A stretch of 64,000 nt of DNA from VAZQ01 sp045811525 (GCA_045811525.1 JBJMTV010000016.1:186001-250000), one strand, 5' to 3'. Shown: positions 1-8,850, counted from the first letter of the stretch. Translations and numbers: made by a program. The notes: generated by a model from the letters alone, not told the origin.

Positions 1-1376
1 CCCCTTCTGGCGCCAAGATCACCTTTATTGATACGCCCGGCCACGCCGCTTTTACAGCGATGCGTGCGCGCGGAGCCAAGGTGACCGTTATCGTCGTGCT
101 GGTCGTCGCTGCAGATGATGGCGTGATGCCGCAGACGATCGAAGCGATAAATCACGCGAAGGCCGCCAAGGTTCCGATGATCGTCGCGATCAACAAGATT
201 GATCGTCCGGATGCCAAGCCAGAACGCGTGCGCACCGAGTTGCTGCAACACGAAATTCAGGTCGAGACTCTCGGCGGCGAGGTGCTCGACGTCGAAGTGT
301 CGGCGACCAAGAAAACCAACATCGACCGGCTCTTGGAGACGATCGGATTGCAGTCTGAGATCCTCGATCTCAAGGCCGATCCTGCGCGGCCCGCCGAAGG
401 CACGGTCATTGAGGCCATGCTCGACCGCGGCCGCGGTCCGGTAGCCACCGTCCTGGTGCAGCGCGGCACGCTGCACACCGGCGATATCGTCGTTGCTGGA
501 GCGGAATGGGGCCGGGTCCGCGCACTGGTCTCCGACACGGGTGCGGCCGTCGTTTCGGCCGGGCCCTCGACCCCGGTCGAGGTGCTCGGCTTCGCCGGCA
601 CGCCGGAGGCGGGCGACCGTCTCGCCGTGGTCGACAACGACGCGCGCGCGCGCGAGGTGACCGCCTATCGCGCGCGACAGCGACGCGACAAAGTGGCGGC
701 GCGCGCAAGCGGCATGCGCGGCTCGCTCGAGCAGATGATGAGCCAGCTCAAGACCTCCGGGCGCAAGGAGTTTCCGCTGGTGATCAAGGCGGATGTGCAA
801 GGCTCGCTCGAGGCCATTGTCGGCGCGCTCGACAATCTCGGGACCGACGAGGTGGCGGCACGTATCCTGCACGCCAGCGTTGGCGCGATTACCGAGTCCG
901 ACGTGACGCTCGCCTCGGCGGCCGGAGCAGCCATTATCGGTTTCAATATCCGCGCTCACAAAGAGGCGCGGCACGCAGCCGAGCAGGCCGGCATCGAGAT
1001 CCGCTACTACAACATCATCTACGACCTCGTGGATGATGTGAAGAAGGCGATGTCCGGATTGCTGCCGCCAAGCATTCGTGAGACTACGCTGGGCAGCGCT
1101 ACGGTCTTGGAGATCTTCAAAGTCTCCAAGGTGGGCACGGTGGCGGGGTGCCGCGTGACCGACGGTAGCGTCGAGCGCGGAGCCAATGTGCGTCTCATCC
1201 GTGACAACGTGGTGGTGCACGAAGGCAAGCTCTCGCAGCTCAAACGCTTCAAGGATGACGCGCGCGAGGTGGTTGCCGGTCAGGAATGCGGCATGGCCTT
1301 CGAAAACTATCAGGACATGAAGGTCGGTGACGTGATCGAGTGCTATCGCGTAGAAACCGTGCAGCGCACATTGTAA
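1..1376 (+). CDS. infB: Translation initiation factor IF-2 (5' truncated by window)
   Basis: IF-2 is the GTPase that places initiator tRNA on the ribosomal P site. The reading frame is open from base 3, so the N-terminal region and the first part of the G domain lie outside the window; about 457 residues are visible. The G3 motif DTPGH precedes the ATG at 60, G4 is NKID at 192-203, and G5 is SATKK. The EF-Tu-like domain 2, the alpha/beta domain III and the C-terminal domain, which ends near VGDVIECY, follow in normal order. ATG at 60 is internal, because family-conserved sequence (ITFIDTPGHAAFTA) continues upstream. One oddity: the usual VTDIVVLVV reads VTVIVVLVV. It is followed by rbfA and truB, the classic order. 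Identity is certain; only the full length is unknown. Confidence 0.98.
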   Translation, partial: PSGAKITFIDTPGHAAFTAMRARGAKVTVIVVLVVAADDGVMPQTIEAINHAKAAKVPMIVAINKIDRPDAKPERVRTELLQHEIQVETLGGEVLDVEVSATKKTNIDRLLETIGLQSEILDLKADPARPAEGTVIEAMLDRGRGPVATVLVQRGTLHTGDIVVAGAEWGRVRALVSDTGAAVVSAGPSTPVEVLGFAGTPEAGDRLAVVDNDARAREVTAYRARQRRDKVAARASGMRGSLEQMMSQLKTSGRKEFPLVIKADVQGSLEAIVGALDNLGTDEVAARILHASVGAITESDVTLASAAGAAIIGFNIRAHKEARHAAEQAGIEIRYYNIIYDLVDDVKKAMSGLLPPSIRETTLGSATVLEIFKVSKVGTVAGCRVTDGSVERGANVRLIRDNVVVHEGKLSQLKRFKDDAREVVAGQECGMAFENYQDMKVGDVIECYRVETVQRTL

Positions 1377-1477
1377 CGCGGCAGCTGCGGGCCCAAGGCC
1401 ATTCACGCGATTAGCGCTTTGCAAGCACATGTATGCCCCGTCGGGACGGAGGCACGACATGGCCATTCGGGAGCAGC

Positions 1478-1903
1478 ATGGCTCGCCGCCATCATGACCG
1501 CGACTCTGCCGCCGGCGCGCTGCCGTCGCAGCGCCAGCTGCGCGTAGGAGAGCTGGTGCGTCATGCGCTCGCAGACTTGCTCGCGCGCGGCGAGGTGCAC
1601 GACCCCGTTATGGAGACACATCTGATCAGCGTGCCGGAGGTGCGCATGAGCGCGGACTTGCGGCTCGCCACCATCTACGTCATGCCGCTTGGTGGCCGCG
1701 ACGGCAACGAGGTGATGACTGCGCTCGAACGCAACCAGCGCTACTTGCGCGGCGAGATCGCACGCCGGATCAATTTGAAATTCGCCCCGGATATCCGCTT
1801 TCGCATAGACGAGCGCTTCGATGAGGCGGATCGCATTGAGAAACTGTTGCGATCACCCCAGGTTCAACGCGACCTGGGCGAGAAGAGCGGCGGTGAGAAT
1901 TGA
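1478..1903 (+). CDS. rbfA: Ribosome-binding factor A
   Basis: RbfA is a small KH-fold protein that helps mature the 30S subunit and the 5' end of 16S rRNA. The protein has 141 residues from the ATG at 1478, which begins MARRHHD. The family-typical run SQRQLRVGELVRHALADLL follows, then the DPV...LISVPEVRMSADLR core and the IRFRIDERFDEADRIEKLL helix. An in-frame start at 1433 would add 15 residues with no family resemblance, so 1478 is preferred. It lies about 100 bases after infB, and its stop overlaps the truB start (TTGA), which suggests co-transcription and translational coupling. Confidence 0.95.
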   Translation: MARRHHDRDSAAGALPSQRQLRVGELVRHALADLLARGEVHDPVMETHLISVPEVRMSADLRLATIYVMPLGGRDGNEVMTALERNQRYLRGEIARRINLKFAPDIRFRIDERFDEADRIEKLLRSPQVQRDLGEKSGGEN

Positions 1904-2871
1904 GTGAGGGGAGCCCGCTCGCCGCTTCCGAGCAGAGAGCAAAGCAGCCCCGGCGCGAAAAGCGCGACGTGGACGGCTGGCTGGTGCTGGACAAACCGGT
2001 TGGGATGACGTCGACACATGCCGTCAGCCTGGTGAAGCGCGCCTACCAGGCGAAGCGGGCTGGCCATGCGGGAACACTCGATCCGCTCGCCTCGGGCCTC
2101 CTGCCGATTGCGCTTGGCGAGGCCACGAAAACAGTGCCGTTCGTCATGGACGGACGAAAGCTTTATCGCTTTACCGTGCGTTGGGGCGAGGAGCGCGACA
2201 CGGATGATGCGGAAGGACGCGTGATCGCGACCACAGCGGAACGCGCTAGCGCCGAGGCGATACGAGCAGTGTTGCCCCGTTTTACCGGTGTCATCGAGCA
2301 GGTGCCGCCCCGCTTTTCGGCGATCAAGGTGCAGGGCGAACGCGCCTACGATCTTGCGCGCGACGGCGAGGTCGTCGAGCTCGCAGCACGGCCCATCGCC
2401 ATTCATCGCCTTGAGCTGACGGAGGTCACCGACAGCGACCACGCGGTGTTCACTGCCGAGTGTGGGAAGGGGGCCTATGTCCGTGCACTGGCGCGCGACA
2501 TGGGGCGAGCGCTGGGATCGCTCGGGCACGTGACGGTGCTGCGTCGCACCGCGGTGGGGCCCTTCACCGAGCAAGCCGCAACCAGTCTGGCGGTACTTGA
2601 CCTGGCTCAGGAGAACGCAAAGCCAGCCCCGCTGTTGCCGGTGGAAGCCGGGCTTGCGGCGGTGCCGGCGCTGCGCGTGAGCATGGCCGATGCGAGCCGC
2701 CTCGCGCGCGGCCAATCCGTGCTGCTGCGCGGGCGCGACGCGCCCGTCCTGGAGGGTTGGGTGTCGGTGTTCGCGCAGGGCACACTCGTTGGCCTCGCGG
2801 AGGTCGAACACGGTGAGTTGCGGCCGCGGCGCATTTTCAATTTGGCGCGCTCGAAAAGCACGGTTTCGTGA
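1900..2871 (+). CDS. truB: tRNA pseudouridine-55 synthase TruB
   Basis: TruB converts U55 of the T-loop of tRNAs to pseudouridine. The 323-residue product has WLVLDKPVGMTS near residue 27 and the catalytic-Asp motif HAGTLDPLASGLLPIALGEA. It also has the RFTGVIEQVPPRFSAIKVQGERAY segment (in two family motifs) and a C-terminal PUA-like tail. The start is TTG at 1900, overlapping the rbfA TGA. No ATG lies upstream of the conserved DGWLVLDKP block, and the only later alternative is a GTG at 1969 that would remove most of the N-terminal extension. Length and gene order are normal for alphaproteobacteria. Confidence 0.95.
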   Translation: MSEGSPLAASEQRAKQPRREKRDVDGWLVLDKPVGMTSTHAVSLVKRAYQAKRAGHAGTLDPLASGLLPIALGEATKTVPFVMDGRKLYRFTVRWGEERDTDDAEGRVIATTAERASAEAIRAVLPRFTGVIEQVPPRFSAIKVQGERAYDLARDGEVVELAARPIAIHRLELTEVTDSDHAVFTAECGKGAYVRALARDMGRALGSLGHVTVLRRTAVGPFTEQAATSLAVLDLAQENAKPAPLLPVEAGLAAVPALRVSMADASRLARGQSVLLRGRDAPVLEGWVSVFAQGTLVGLAEVEHGELRPRRIFNLARSKSTVS

Positions 2872-2890
2872 CTGGGATAACTTCTCCCAG
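2872..2890 (+). terminator. Weak hairpin after truB
   Basis: CTGGGA and TCCCAG form a 6-bp stem around a 7-base loop directly after the truB stop codon. No T-run follows, so at best it is a weak or processing hairpin rather than a proven terminator. Confidence 0.25.
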
Positions 2891-3060
2891 AATGGGGTCC
2901 GTGAGCCCTCGGTCACGCAATTTGCACTGGCCTATTCGCGTGATTTCCTTTATTGCCCGCCGTTACGCGGTGTAACACCGTGAGTTTACTATCGGTGACC
3001 CTGCTGGACGACATCCCGGCTCGGCCGCCGACCCACACCCCCAGCAGAAAAGGACACCCG

Positions 3061-3330
3061 ATGTCGATCACGCCCGGCCGCAAGGCCGAAGTCATCAAAA
3101 CCTATGGCACCAAGACCGGGGACACCGGTTCGCCCGAGGTGCAGGTGGCGATCCTGTCGGAGCGCATTACGAGCCTCACCGAGCACTTCAAGACCCACGT
3201 CAAGGACAATCATTCCCGGCGCGGTCTCCTCAAGCTCGTGTCCCAGCGTCGCCAGCTTCTTGATTACCTCGCCCGCATCGATCAGGCTCGTTACAAGTCG
3301 CTGATCGAACGGTTGGGTATTCGCCGTTGA
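3061..3330 (+). CDS. rpsO: 30S ribosomal protein S15
   Basis: S15 is a primary binder of 16S rRNA and organises the central domain of the small subunit. The product has the standard 89 residues. The S15 signature region TGSPEVQVAILSERI, HFKTHVKDNHSRRGLL and LDYLARIDQARY is intact, and the protein ends in the usual LGIRR. ATG 3061 is preceded by an AAAAGGA ribosome binding site. It sits between truB and pnp, as in most proteobacteria. About 190 bases separate it from truB, enough for its own promoter, but I could not identify one with confidence. Confidence 0.98.
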   Translation: MSITPGRKAEVIKTYGTKTGDTGSPEVQVAILSERITSLTEHFKTHVKDNHSRRGLLKLVSQRRQLLDYLARIDQARYKSLIERLGIRR

Positions 3331-3338
3331 GAAATGCC

Positions 3339-3360
3339 GCGCGCACTGTTCGCGCGCTTT
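3339..3360 (+). terminator. Candidate rpsO terminator / attenuator
   Basis: GCGCGC (3339-3344) and GCGCGC (3352-3357) can pair around ACTGTTC and are followed by TTT. The position just after the rpsO stop matches the partial terminator known between rpsO and pnp in other proteobacteria. The short T-run suggests partial readthrough into pnp. Confidence 0.4.
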
Positions 3361-3365
3361 GAAGG

Positions 3366-3514
3366 CGGATGAAAGCTCATCCGTCACGTGTGCGGCAGCG
3401 AGGCCGCTGCCGCTCGAAAACAGGGCCGAGATGGCCCGTCGTCTAAAGGAAGGCTCGAGGGCCATGGCAGGATCGCCAGACGTTGATGCAACAAGGCGTT
3501 AAACGCGCTGCATC
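3366..3514 (+). promoter_or_regulatory. Structured pnp mRNA leader with three stem-loops
   Basis: Three hairpins lie in the 246-base rpsO-pnp gap. CGGATGA/TCATCCG (3366-3372 and 3377-3383) has a 4-base loop. GCGGCAGCG/CGCTGCCGC (3392-3400 and 3405-3413) is a 9-bp stem. GATGCA/TGCATC (3485-3490 and 3509-3514) encloses a further GCGTT/AACGC pairing. In E. coli the pnp leader is cut by RNase III and then controlled by PNPase itself. The same role here is inference. Confidence 0.4.
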
Positions 3515-3576
3515 AGCCTCTCGCCGTCTTGCTCATGGCTTTCGGCCCCTTCACGAAACCATGAGAGACCATTGCA

Positions 3577-5760
3577 ATGTTTGATATCCACCATGTTGAG
3601 CTCGACTGGGGAGGGCGCAAGCTCGTCCTCGAAACCGGCAAGATTGCACGCCAAGCTGACGGCGCCGTTGTCGCCACATACGGCGAGTCGAAAGTCCTGG
3701 CGACTGTGGTTGCTGCCAAAGAGCCGCGAGAAGGCGTGGATTTCCTCCCGCTGACAGTCGATTACCAGGAAAAATTCTATGCCGCGGGACGGATTCCCGG
3801 CGGCTATTTCAAGCGCGAAGGGCGGCCGACGGAAAAGGAGACGTTGGTTTCACGCCTGATCGACAGGCCGGTTCGGCCGCTGTTCGCCGAAGGCTGGCGC
3901 TGCGAGACGCAGGTGATCGTCACCACGCTCTCGCACGATCTCGAGAACGATCCCGACATCGTGGCGATGATCGCGGCATCGGCTGCACTCACGTTATCGG
4001 GTGCCCCGTTCATGGGCCCGATCGGTGCCGCGCGCGTCGGCTTCATCAACAATGAATACGTGCTCAATCCTCAGCTCGACGAGATGACGGAGAGTCAGCT
4101 CGATCTCGTCGTCGCCGGGACCCAGGACGCCGTGCTGATGGTTGAATCGGAGGCCAAGGAGCTGACCGAGGAGGTCATGCTTGGCGCCGTGATGTTCGGC
4201 CATCGTCACTTCCAGCCGGTGATTGACGCCATCATCAAGCTCGCCGAGACCGCAGCCAAAGAGCCGCGCGACCACAGCGTTGCCGACAACGCCGCGCTGG
4301 AAAAAGAGATGCTCGGGCTCATCGAGCAGGACCTGCGCGCGGCTTACGCCATTGCGCAAAAGGCCGAGCGTCATAAGGCGATTGATGCGGTCAAGTCCAA
4401 GGCACTGGCGCATTTCTGTCCTGAAGGCGTGGAGAGCACCCGCCACCCGAAACAACAGGTCGCCAACGTCTTCAAGGAGCTGGAAGCCAAGATCGTTCGC
4501 TGGAACATTCTCGACACCGGCCAGCGCATCGATGGTCGCGACGTGAAGACGGTGCGACCGATCGTGTCGGAGGTAGGCGTGCTGCCGCGCGCTCACGGGT
4601 CGGCTTTGTTCACCCGCGGCGAGACACAGGCGCTCGTTGTCGCCACGCTCGGGACCGGCGAGGACGAGCAATGGATCGACGCCCTGCACGGTACGTACAA
4701 GGAGACCTTCCTGCTGCATTACAATTTCCCGCCCTTCTCGGTGGGCGAGACCGGACGCATGGGCGGCCCGCGGCGGCGTGAGATCGGCCATGGCAAGCTT
4801 GCCTGGCGTGCCATTCACCCTGTGCTGCCCGCACATCACGAATTCCCGTACACGCTGCGCGTGGTCTCGGAGATCACGGAGTCGAATGGCTCCTCCTCGA
4901 TGGCCACGGTGTGTGGGTCATCGCTGGCGTTGATGGATGCCGGAGTGCCAATCACCCGACCCACTGCCGGCATTGCCATGGGTCTCATCCTCGAGGACAA
5001 GCGCTACGCGGTGCTCTCCGATATCCTTGGAGACGAGGACCATCTCGGCGACATGGACTTCAAGGTTGCCGGCACAGAGCGTGGCGTCACCTCGTTGCAG
5101 ATGGACATCAAGATCGCCGGCATCACTGAGGAGATCATGCATGTCGCGCTCAACCAGGCGAAGGATGGGCGTCTGCATATCCTCAACGAGATGGCCAAGG
5201 CACTGGTGCAGCATCGCGCTCAGCTCGGCGAGCACGCACCACGCATCGAGGTCTTCAATATCCCGGTCGACAAAATCCGTGAGGTGATCGGCTCCGGAGG
5301 CAAGGTAATCCGCGAGATCGTCGAGAAGACCGGTGCGAAGATTGATATCGGCGACGACGGCACGGTCAAGGTGGCCTCCGCCAACGGCGACGCGATGAAG
5401 GCAGCCATCAACTGGATCAAGTCCATCGCTTCGGATCCGGAGATCAACCAGATCTACGAAGGCACCGTTGTGAAGGTGATGGACTTCGGCGCCTTCGTGA
5501 ACTTCTTCGGCTCGAAGGACGGGCTGGTGCACATCAGCCAGCTGGCGCAACGCCGCGTTCAGAAAGTCACGGACGTCGTCAAGGAAGGCGACAAGGTGAA
5601 AGTCAAGCTGCTTGGGTTCGACGAGCGCGGCAAGGTGCGCTTGTCGATGAAGGTCGTCGACCAGGAAACCGGCGAGGACCTCGAGGCCAAGCAGAAGGCG
5701 GAAGCTGAGCAGCAGCGCGGGGCGGGGCAGCCGCGCGAGGCCGCCGCCGGCGCCGAGTAG
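3577..5760 (+). CDS. pnp: Polyribonucleotide nucleotidyltransferase (PNPase)
   Basis: PNPase degrades RNA 3' to 5' by phosphorolysis and is a core of the RNA degradosome; it works as a trimer in the cytoplasm. The 727 residues show the full domain order. A first RNase PH fold begins FDIHHVELDWGGRKL. An all-helical linker follows, then a second RNase PH fold with the conserved acidic segment GDEDHLGDMDFKVAGT near residues 485-500. A KH domain with GSGG (about 555-615) and an S1 domain (about 627-695, GTVVKVMDFGAFVNFF) complete it. The C-terminus is a short Glu/Gln/Ala-rich tail. Length is normal for the family. ATG 3577 gives the conserved N-terminus. Regulation through the structured leader is likely. 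Confidence 0.98.
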   Translation: MFDIHHVELDWGGRKLVLETGKIARQADGAVVATYGESKVLATVVAAKEPREGVDFLPLTVDYQEKFYAAGRIPGGYFKREGRPTEKETLVSRLIDRPVRPLFAEGWRCETQVIVTTLSHDLENDPDIVAMIAASAALTLSGAPFMGPIGAARVGFINNEYVLNPQLDEMTESQLDLVVAGTQDAVLMVESEAKELTEEVMLGAVMFGHRHFQPVIDAIIKLAETAAKEPRDHSVADNAALEKEMLGLIEQDLRAAYAIAQKAERHKAIDAVKSKALAHFCPEGVESTRHPKQQVANVFKELEAKIVRWNILDTGQRIDGRDVKTVRPIVSEVGVLPRAHGSALFTRGETQALVVATLGTGEDEQWIDALHGTYKETFLLHYNFPPFSVGETGRMGGPRRREIGHGKLAWRAIHPVLPAHHEFPYTLRVVSEITESNGSSSMATVCGSSLALMDAGVPITRPTAGIAMGLILEDKRYAVLSDILGDEDHLGDMDFKVAGTERGVTSLQMDIKIAGITEEIMHVALNQAKDGRLHILNEMAKALVQHRAQLGEHAPRIEVFNIPVDKIREVIGSGGKVIREIVEKTGAKIDIGDDGTVKVASANGDAMKAAINWIKSIASDPEINQIYEGTVVKVMDFGAFVNFFGSKDGLVHISQLAQRRVQKVTDVVKEGDKVKVKLLGFDERGKVRLSMKVVDQETGEDLEAKQKAEAEQQRGAGQPREAAAGAE

Positions 5761-5814
5761 GAGCTACCGAGTAGGACCGGACGGGCGCGTCTGCCCGGGC
5801 TCAGTCTCGGCAAA

Positions 5815-5837
5815 GCACCCCCGGCGAAGGGGGTTGC
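5815..5837. terminator. Hairpin between convergent pnp and fabI
   Basis: CCCCC (5818-5822) and GGGGG (5829-5833) pair around GGCGAA, with GCA/TGC flanks that can extend the stem. It lies in the gap between convergent genes. There is no strong T-run on either side, so the terminator call is tentative. Confidence 0.35.
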
Positions 5838-5929
5838 GCGCTTGGCGTGTTCAAGGGCCTGGAAAAAGCGAGAGGTGACCGCGCGGCGGCGGCGTGCATC
5901 ACCTTAATAGCGTACGGCCTTGAGCCAAT

Positions 5930-6775
5930 TTACTGCGCCGCATCCTCGGTCGCGTCCGGGTGTCCGTGCTCGGGCTCGTCGGCATCCTTGAGCGCGGAGG
6001 GATGCGGCATGGTGATGATGTTGTAGCCGGAGTCGACGAAATGGATGTCTCCGGTCACGCCGGTTGACAGGTCTGACAGCAGGTAGAGCGCGGCGCCGCC
6101 GATCTCGTCCAGCGTGACGCCGCGGCGCAAGGGCGAATGGCGTTGCTGGAATGCAAACATCTGCCGGGCATGGCCGATGCCGGCACCTGCAAGCGTGCGG
6201 ATTGGCCCGGCGGAAATGGCATTGACACGGATGGCGGCGGGCCCGAAATCGACGGCAAGATAGCGCACAGAAGCTTCCAACGCCGCTTTAGCCACGCCCA
6301 TGACGTTGTAGTTGGGCATCGCGCGCTGCCCACCATTGTAGGTGAGGGTCAACATCGCGCCGCCACCGGGCATCAACGACGCAGCGCGCTTGGCCACCTC
6401 GGTGAAGGAGAAGCAGGAGATGATCATGGTGCGCACGAAATTCTCGCGCGTCGTGTTGGCGTAGCGCCCTTTGAGCTCGTTCTTATCCGAGAACGCAATT
6501 GCATGAACCAGGAAGTCGAGTGAGCCCCAGTTTTCGGCGAGGGTGTCAAACAACGTGTCCACAGACGCGACCTGCTCGACATCGCAGGGCAGCACCAGCG
6601 TGGCGCCAACCGACTCCGCCAGCGGCTTGACGCGCCGCCCCAACGCCTCCCCTTGATAGGTAAACGCTAGACTTGCACCCTGGCCCGCGAGCATGCGGGC
6701 AATGCCCCAGGCGATCGAGTGGTCATTGGCGACGCCCATGATCAGCCCGCGCTTGCCGTGCATCAGCTGATTCAT
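5930..6775 (-). CDS. fabI: Enoyl-[acyl-carrier-protein] reductase FabI
   Basis: FabI carries out the last step of each fatty-acid elongation cycle, reducing trans-2-enoyl-ACP with NADH. The 281-residue SDR-type protein begins MHGKRGLIMGVANDHSIAWGIA after a short lead. It has the nucleotide-binding glycines, the CDV segment, and the active-site region with Tyr in LTYNGG, Tyr in NYNVMG and Lys in VAKAALEAS. The substrate-loop stretch NAISAGPIRTLAGAGI is also present. The C-terminal extension of about 20 Asp/Glu/His-rich residues is not part of the core fold. It lies 61 bases downstream of fabB in the same operon. FabI is the target of triclosan and related inhibitors. Confidence 0.95.
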   Translation of the reverse strand: MNQLMHGKRGLIMGVANDHSIAWGIARMLAGQGASLAFTYQGEALGRRVKPLAESVGATLVLPCDVEQVASVDTLFDTLAENWGSLDFLVHAIAFSDKNELKGRYANTTRENFVRTMIISCFSFTEVAKRAASLMPGGGAMLTLTYNGGQRAMPNYNVMGVAKAALEASVRYLAVDFGPAAIRVNAISAGPIRTLAGAGIGHARQMFAFQQRHSPLRRGVTLDEIGGAALYLLSDLSTGVTGDIHFVDSGYNIITMPHPSALKDADEPEHGHPDATEDAAQ

Positions 6776-6836
6776 GCCGCCTCTGCTGCTCGCCGCCCCA
6801 CATCGTCGAGGCGGGCGACACGTTGATTAGCGCGTC

Positions 6837-8054
6837 TCACACATCCAAGCGCTTGAGCACGATTGACGCGTTGGTTCCGCCGAAGCCGAATGAGTTCGAT
6901 AGGACACAGCCGATCTTTGCGTTGTCCTGCCGCGTGCGAACGATGGGCATGCCGGCGCAGGCTGGGTCGAGCTCGTCGATGTTGGCGCTTTCGCAGATGA
7001 ACCCATTGTTCATCATCAGTATCGAGTAGATCGCTTCCTGCGCGCCGGCGGCACCCAGCGAATGGCCGGTGAGCGACTTGGTCGCGGCAATTGGCGGGCA
7101 TCTGTCGCCGAAGACCTCCCGGATCGCCTCGATCTCCTTCAGGTCGCCGATCGGCGTGGAGGTCGCGTGCGGATTGATATAGTCGACCTCCACCTTGACG
7201 GGTTTCAGTGCCATCCGCATGCAGCGCACGGCGCCCTCGCCCGAGGGTGCCACCATGTCGAAACCATCCGACGTGGCGCCGTAACCCGCGAGCTCCGCGT
7301 AAATGCGGGCGCCGCGCGCCTTGGCGTGGTCGAGCTCTTCGAGCACCAGCACGCCGGCGCCGCCGGCGATGACGAAGCCGTCGCGCGCCGCGTCATAGGC
7401 GCGGGAGGCCTTTTGCGGCGTCTGATTGTAACCGGATGACATGGCTCCCATGGCGTCGAACAGGACCGACAGCGTCCAGTCGAGCTCTTCGCAGCCTCCG
7501 GCAAAAATCACGTCCTGCTTTCCCGCCTGGATCACTTCCATCGCATTGCCTATGCAATGATTTGACGTGGCACAGGCCGAGGAGATCGAGTAGTTCACGC
7601 CCTTGATCTTGAACCAAGTAGCAAGTGTCGCCGATGCCGTCGACGACATCGCCTTGGGTACCGCAAAGGGTCCGACCCGTTTGGGGCCCTTGTTGCGGGC
7701 GGTATCGGCAGCCTCCACCAGGGCCCGCGTCGAAGGCCCGCCCGAGCCCATGATGATTCCGGTCATCTCATTTGAGATATCGCCCGCCTCGAGGCCCGCA
7801 TCCCGGATCGCCTGCTCCATTGCAATATGGTTCCAGGCAGTCCCTCCCCCAAGAAAGCGCATGGCGCGACGGTCGATGACCTCGTCGGCTTGCAGATTGG
7901 GCGCACCGTGAACTTGGCAGCGAAACCCAAGCTCGGCATATTTCTCGGCGCGTGAAATGCCGGATTTCGAGTCATGCAGGCTCGCCAGCACCTGCTGCGT
8001 ATTGTTACCGATGGATGAGACAATACCCATCCCGGTGACGACGACCCGCCTCAT
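6837..8054 (-). CDS. fabB: 3-oxoacyl-ACP synthase I (FabB)
   Basis: KAS I condenses malonyl-ACP with acyl-ACP and is needed to elongate the cis-3-decenoyl intermediate, so it works with FabA to make unsaturated fatty acids. The 405 residues match the family length. The Cys-His-His triad is complete: C161 in SSACATS, H296 in NPHATSTPIGD, H331 in KSLTGHSLGAAG. The C-terminal glycine-rich FGFGGTNAS motif is present. The gene sits between fabA and fabI with gaps of about 65 bases, which suggests one transcript. FabB is preferred over FabF because of the NPHATSTPIGD form, the SACATSNHCIGNA form and the fabA neighbour. Confidence 0.95.
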   Translation of the reverse strand: MRRVVVTGMGIVSSIGNNTQQVLASLHDSKSGISRAEKYAELGFRCQVHGAPNLQADEVIDRRAMRFLGGGTAWNHIAMEQAIRDAGLEAGDISNEMTGIIMGSGGPSTRALVEAADTARNKGPKRVGPFAVPKAMSSTASATLATWFKIKGVNYSISSACATSNHCIGNAMEVIQAGKQDVIFAGGCEELDWTLSVLFDAMGAMSSGYNQTPQKASRAYDAARDGFVIAGGAGVLVLEELDHAKARGARIYAELAGYGATSDGFDMVAPSGEGAVRCMRMALKPVKVEVDYINPHATSTPIGDLKEIEAIREVFGDRCPPIAATKSLTGHSLGAAGAQEAIYSILMMNNGFICESANIDELDPACAGMPIVRTRQDNAKIGCVLSNSFGFGGTNASIVLKRLDV

Positions 8055-8120
8055 GCATGCCTCGCGCGTATTTTGCCCCGCACCGGGATCCCGACCGCGG
8101 CGAGCGGCGTGCCGCCGCCG

Positions 8121-8651
8121 TCAACTGCCGTTGGGCTGCATCTCCGGGTCGCGGAACAGCCCGACCTTGAGGTCCATGGCCCGGTAAATGATGGACCCGT
8201 CAGCCGAAAGCCAGCCGTCGGCGACCCCGAGCACGAGCTTGCTGCGCATGACCCGTTTGATGTCGATTCCGTAGATGACCTTCTTCACGGTCGGCAACAC
8301 CTGACCCGAGAACTTCAGCTCGCCGAGACCGAGCGCACGGCCCCTCCCTGGAGCGCCCAGCCATCCCAGAAAAAAGCCAAGCAGCTGCCATAGCGCATCG
8401 AGCCCGAGACATCCGGGCATCACTGGATCGCCTTTGAAATGACAGGGAAAAAACCAAAGGTCGGGCTTGAGCTCGAGCACGGCGCGCACCAGTCCCTTCC
8501 CGTATTCCCCCCCAGCTTCGGCAATGTCGGAGATGCGGTCGAACATCAGCATCGGCGGCAGCGGCAACTGCGCGTTACCCGCGCCAAATAATTCACCGCG
8601 GGCGCAGGCCAACAAGTCCTCATACCCGAAGCTGGTGCGCCGGTTCTCCAT
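8121..8651 (-). CDS. fabA: 3-hydroxydecanoyl-ACP dehydratase/isomerase FabA
   Basis: FabA dehydrates 3-hydroxydecanoyl-ACP and isomerises the product to the cis-3 isomer, the entry point of anaerobic unsaturated fatty-acid synthesis. The 176-residue hotdog protein has the catalytic His at residue 71 in FFPCHFKGDPVMPG and the catalytic Asp at residue 85 in CLGLDALWQ, the same spacing as the E. coli enzyme. ATG 8651 is preceded on the minus strand by AAGGA. It is the first gene of fabA-fabB-fabI, divergent from irr with a shared 199-base promoter region. Confidence 0.97.
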   Translation of the reverse strand: MENRRTSFGYEDLLACARGELFGAGNAQLPLPPMLMFDRISDIAEAGGEYGKGLVRAVLELKPDLWFFPCHFKGDPVMPGCLGLDALWQLLGFFLGWLGAPGRGRALGLGELKFSGQVLPTVKKVIYGIDIKRVMRSKLVLGVADGWLSADGSIIYRAMDLKVGLFRDPEMQPNGS

Positions 8652-8749
8652 CCGTCCGTGTCCTTGAGGTCCGTCCTGTCCCGAAACCCGAAATTCCTAA
8701 CACACTGAATAGGAGGGGCAAAGTCGGGCCCTCCTGATCAAAAGGCGAG

Positions 8750-8809
8750 ATTAGAATTGCCCCAGCCTTCCTGCGCGGCAGTTGCACCCTGGACCCAGTA
8801 TGTTACAAA
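8750..8809. promoter_or_regulatory. fabA / irr divergent promoter region
   Basis: Within the 199-base gap, TTGCAC (8782-8787) and TACAAA (8804-8809), 16 bases apart, form a plausible sigma-70 promoter reading toward irr. ATTAGAAT (8750-8757) resembles one half of the iron control element TTTAGAAY that Irr binds in Rhizobiales, but the second half is not evident. I did not find a clear promoter for fabA. Confidence 0.35.
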
Positions 8810-8850
8810 TGAAACGAATTTCTGTCACGAGCTGAAGGCGTGCTCTGCGC

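Noticed and set aside
1864..2916. Long open frame opposite truB on the minus strand
   Set aside because: Codon use and composition are that of an antisense shadow in GC-rich DNA. No family similarity, and truB occupies the strand.
3331..3560. Possible tRNA in the rpsO-pnp gap
   Set aside because: I looked for a cloverleaf with a T-loop TTCRANY and a CCA-like end; none fits. The hairpins fit a leader better.
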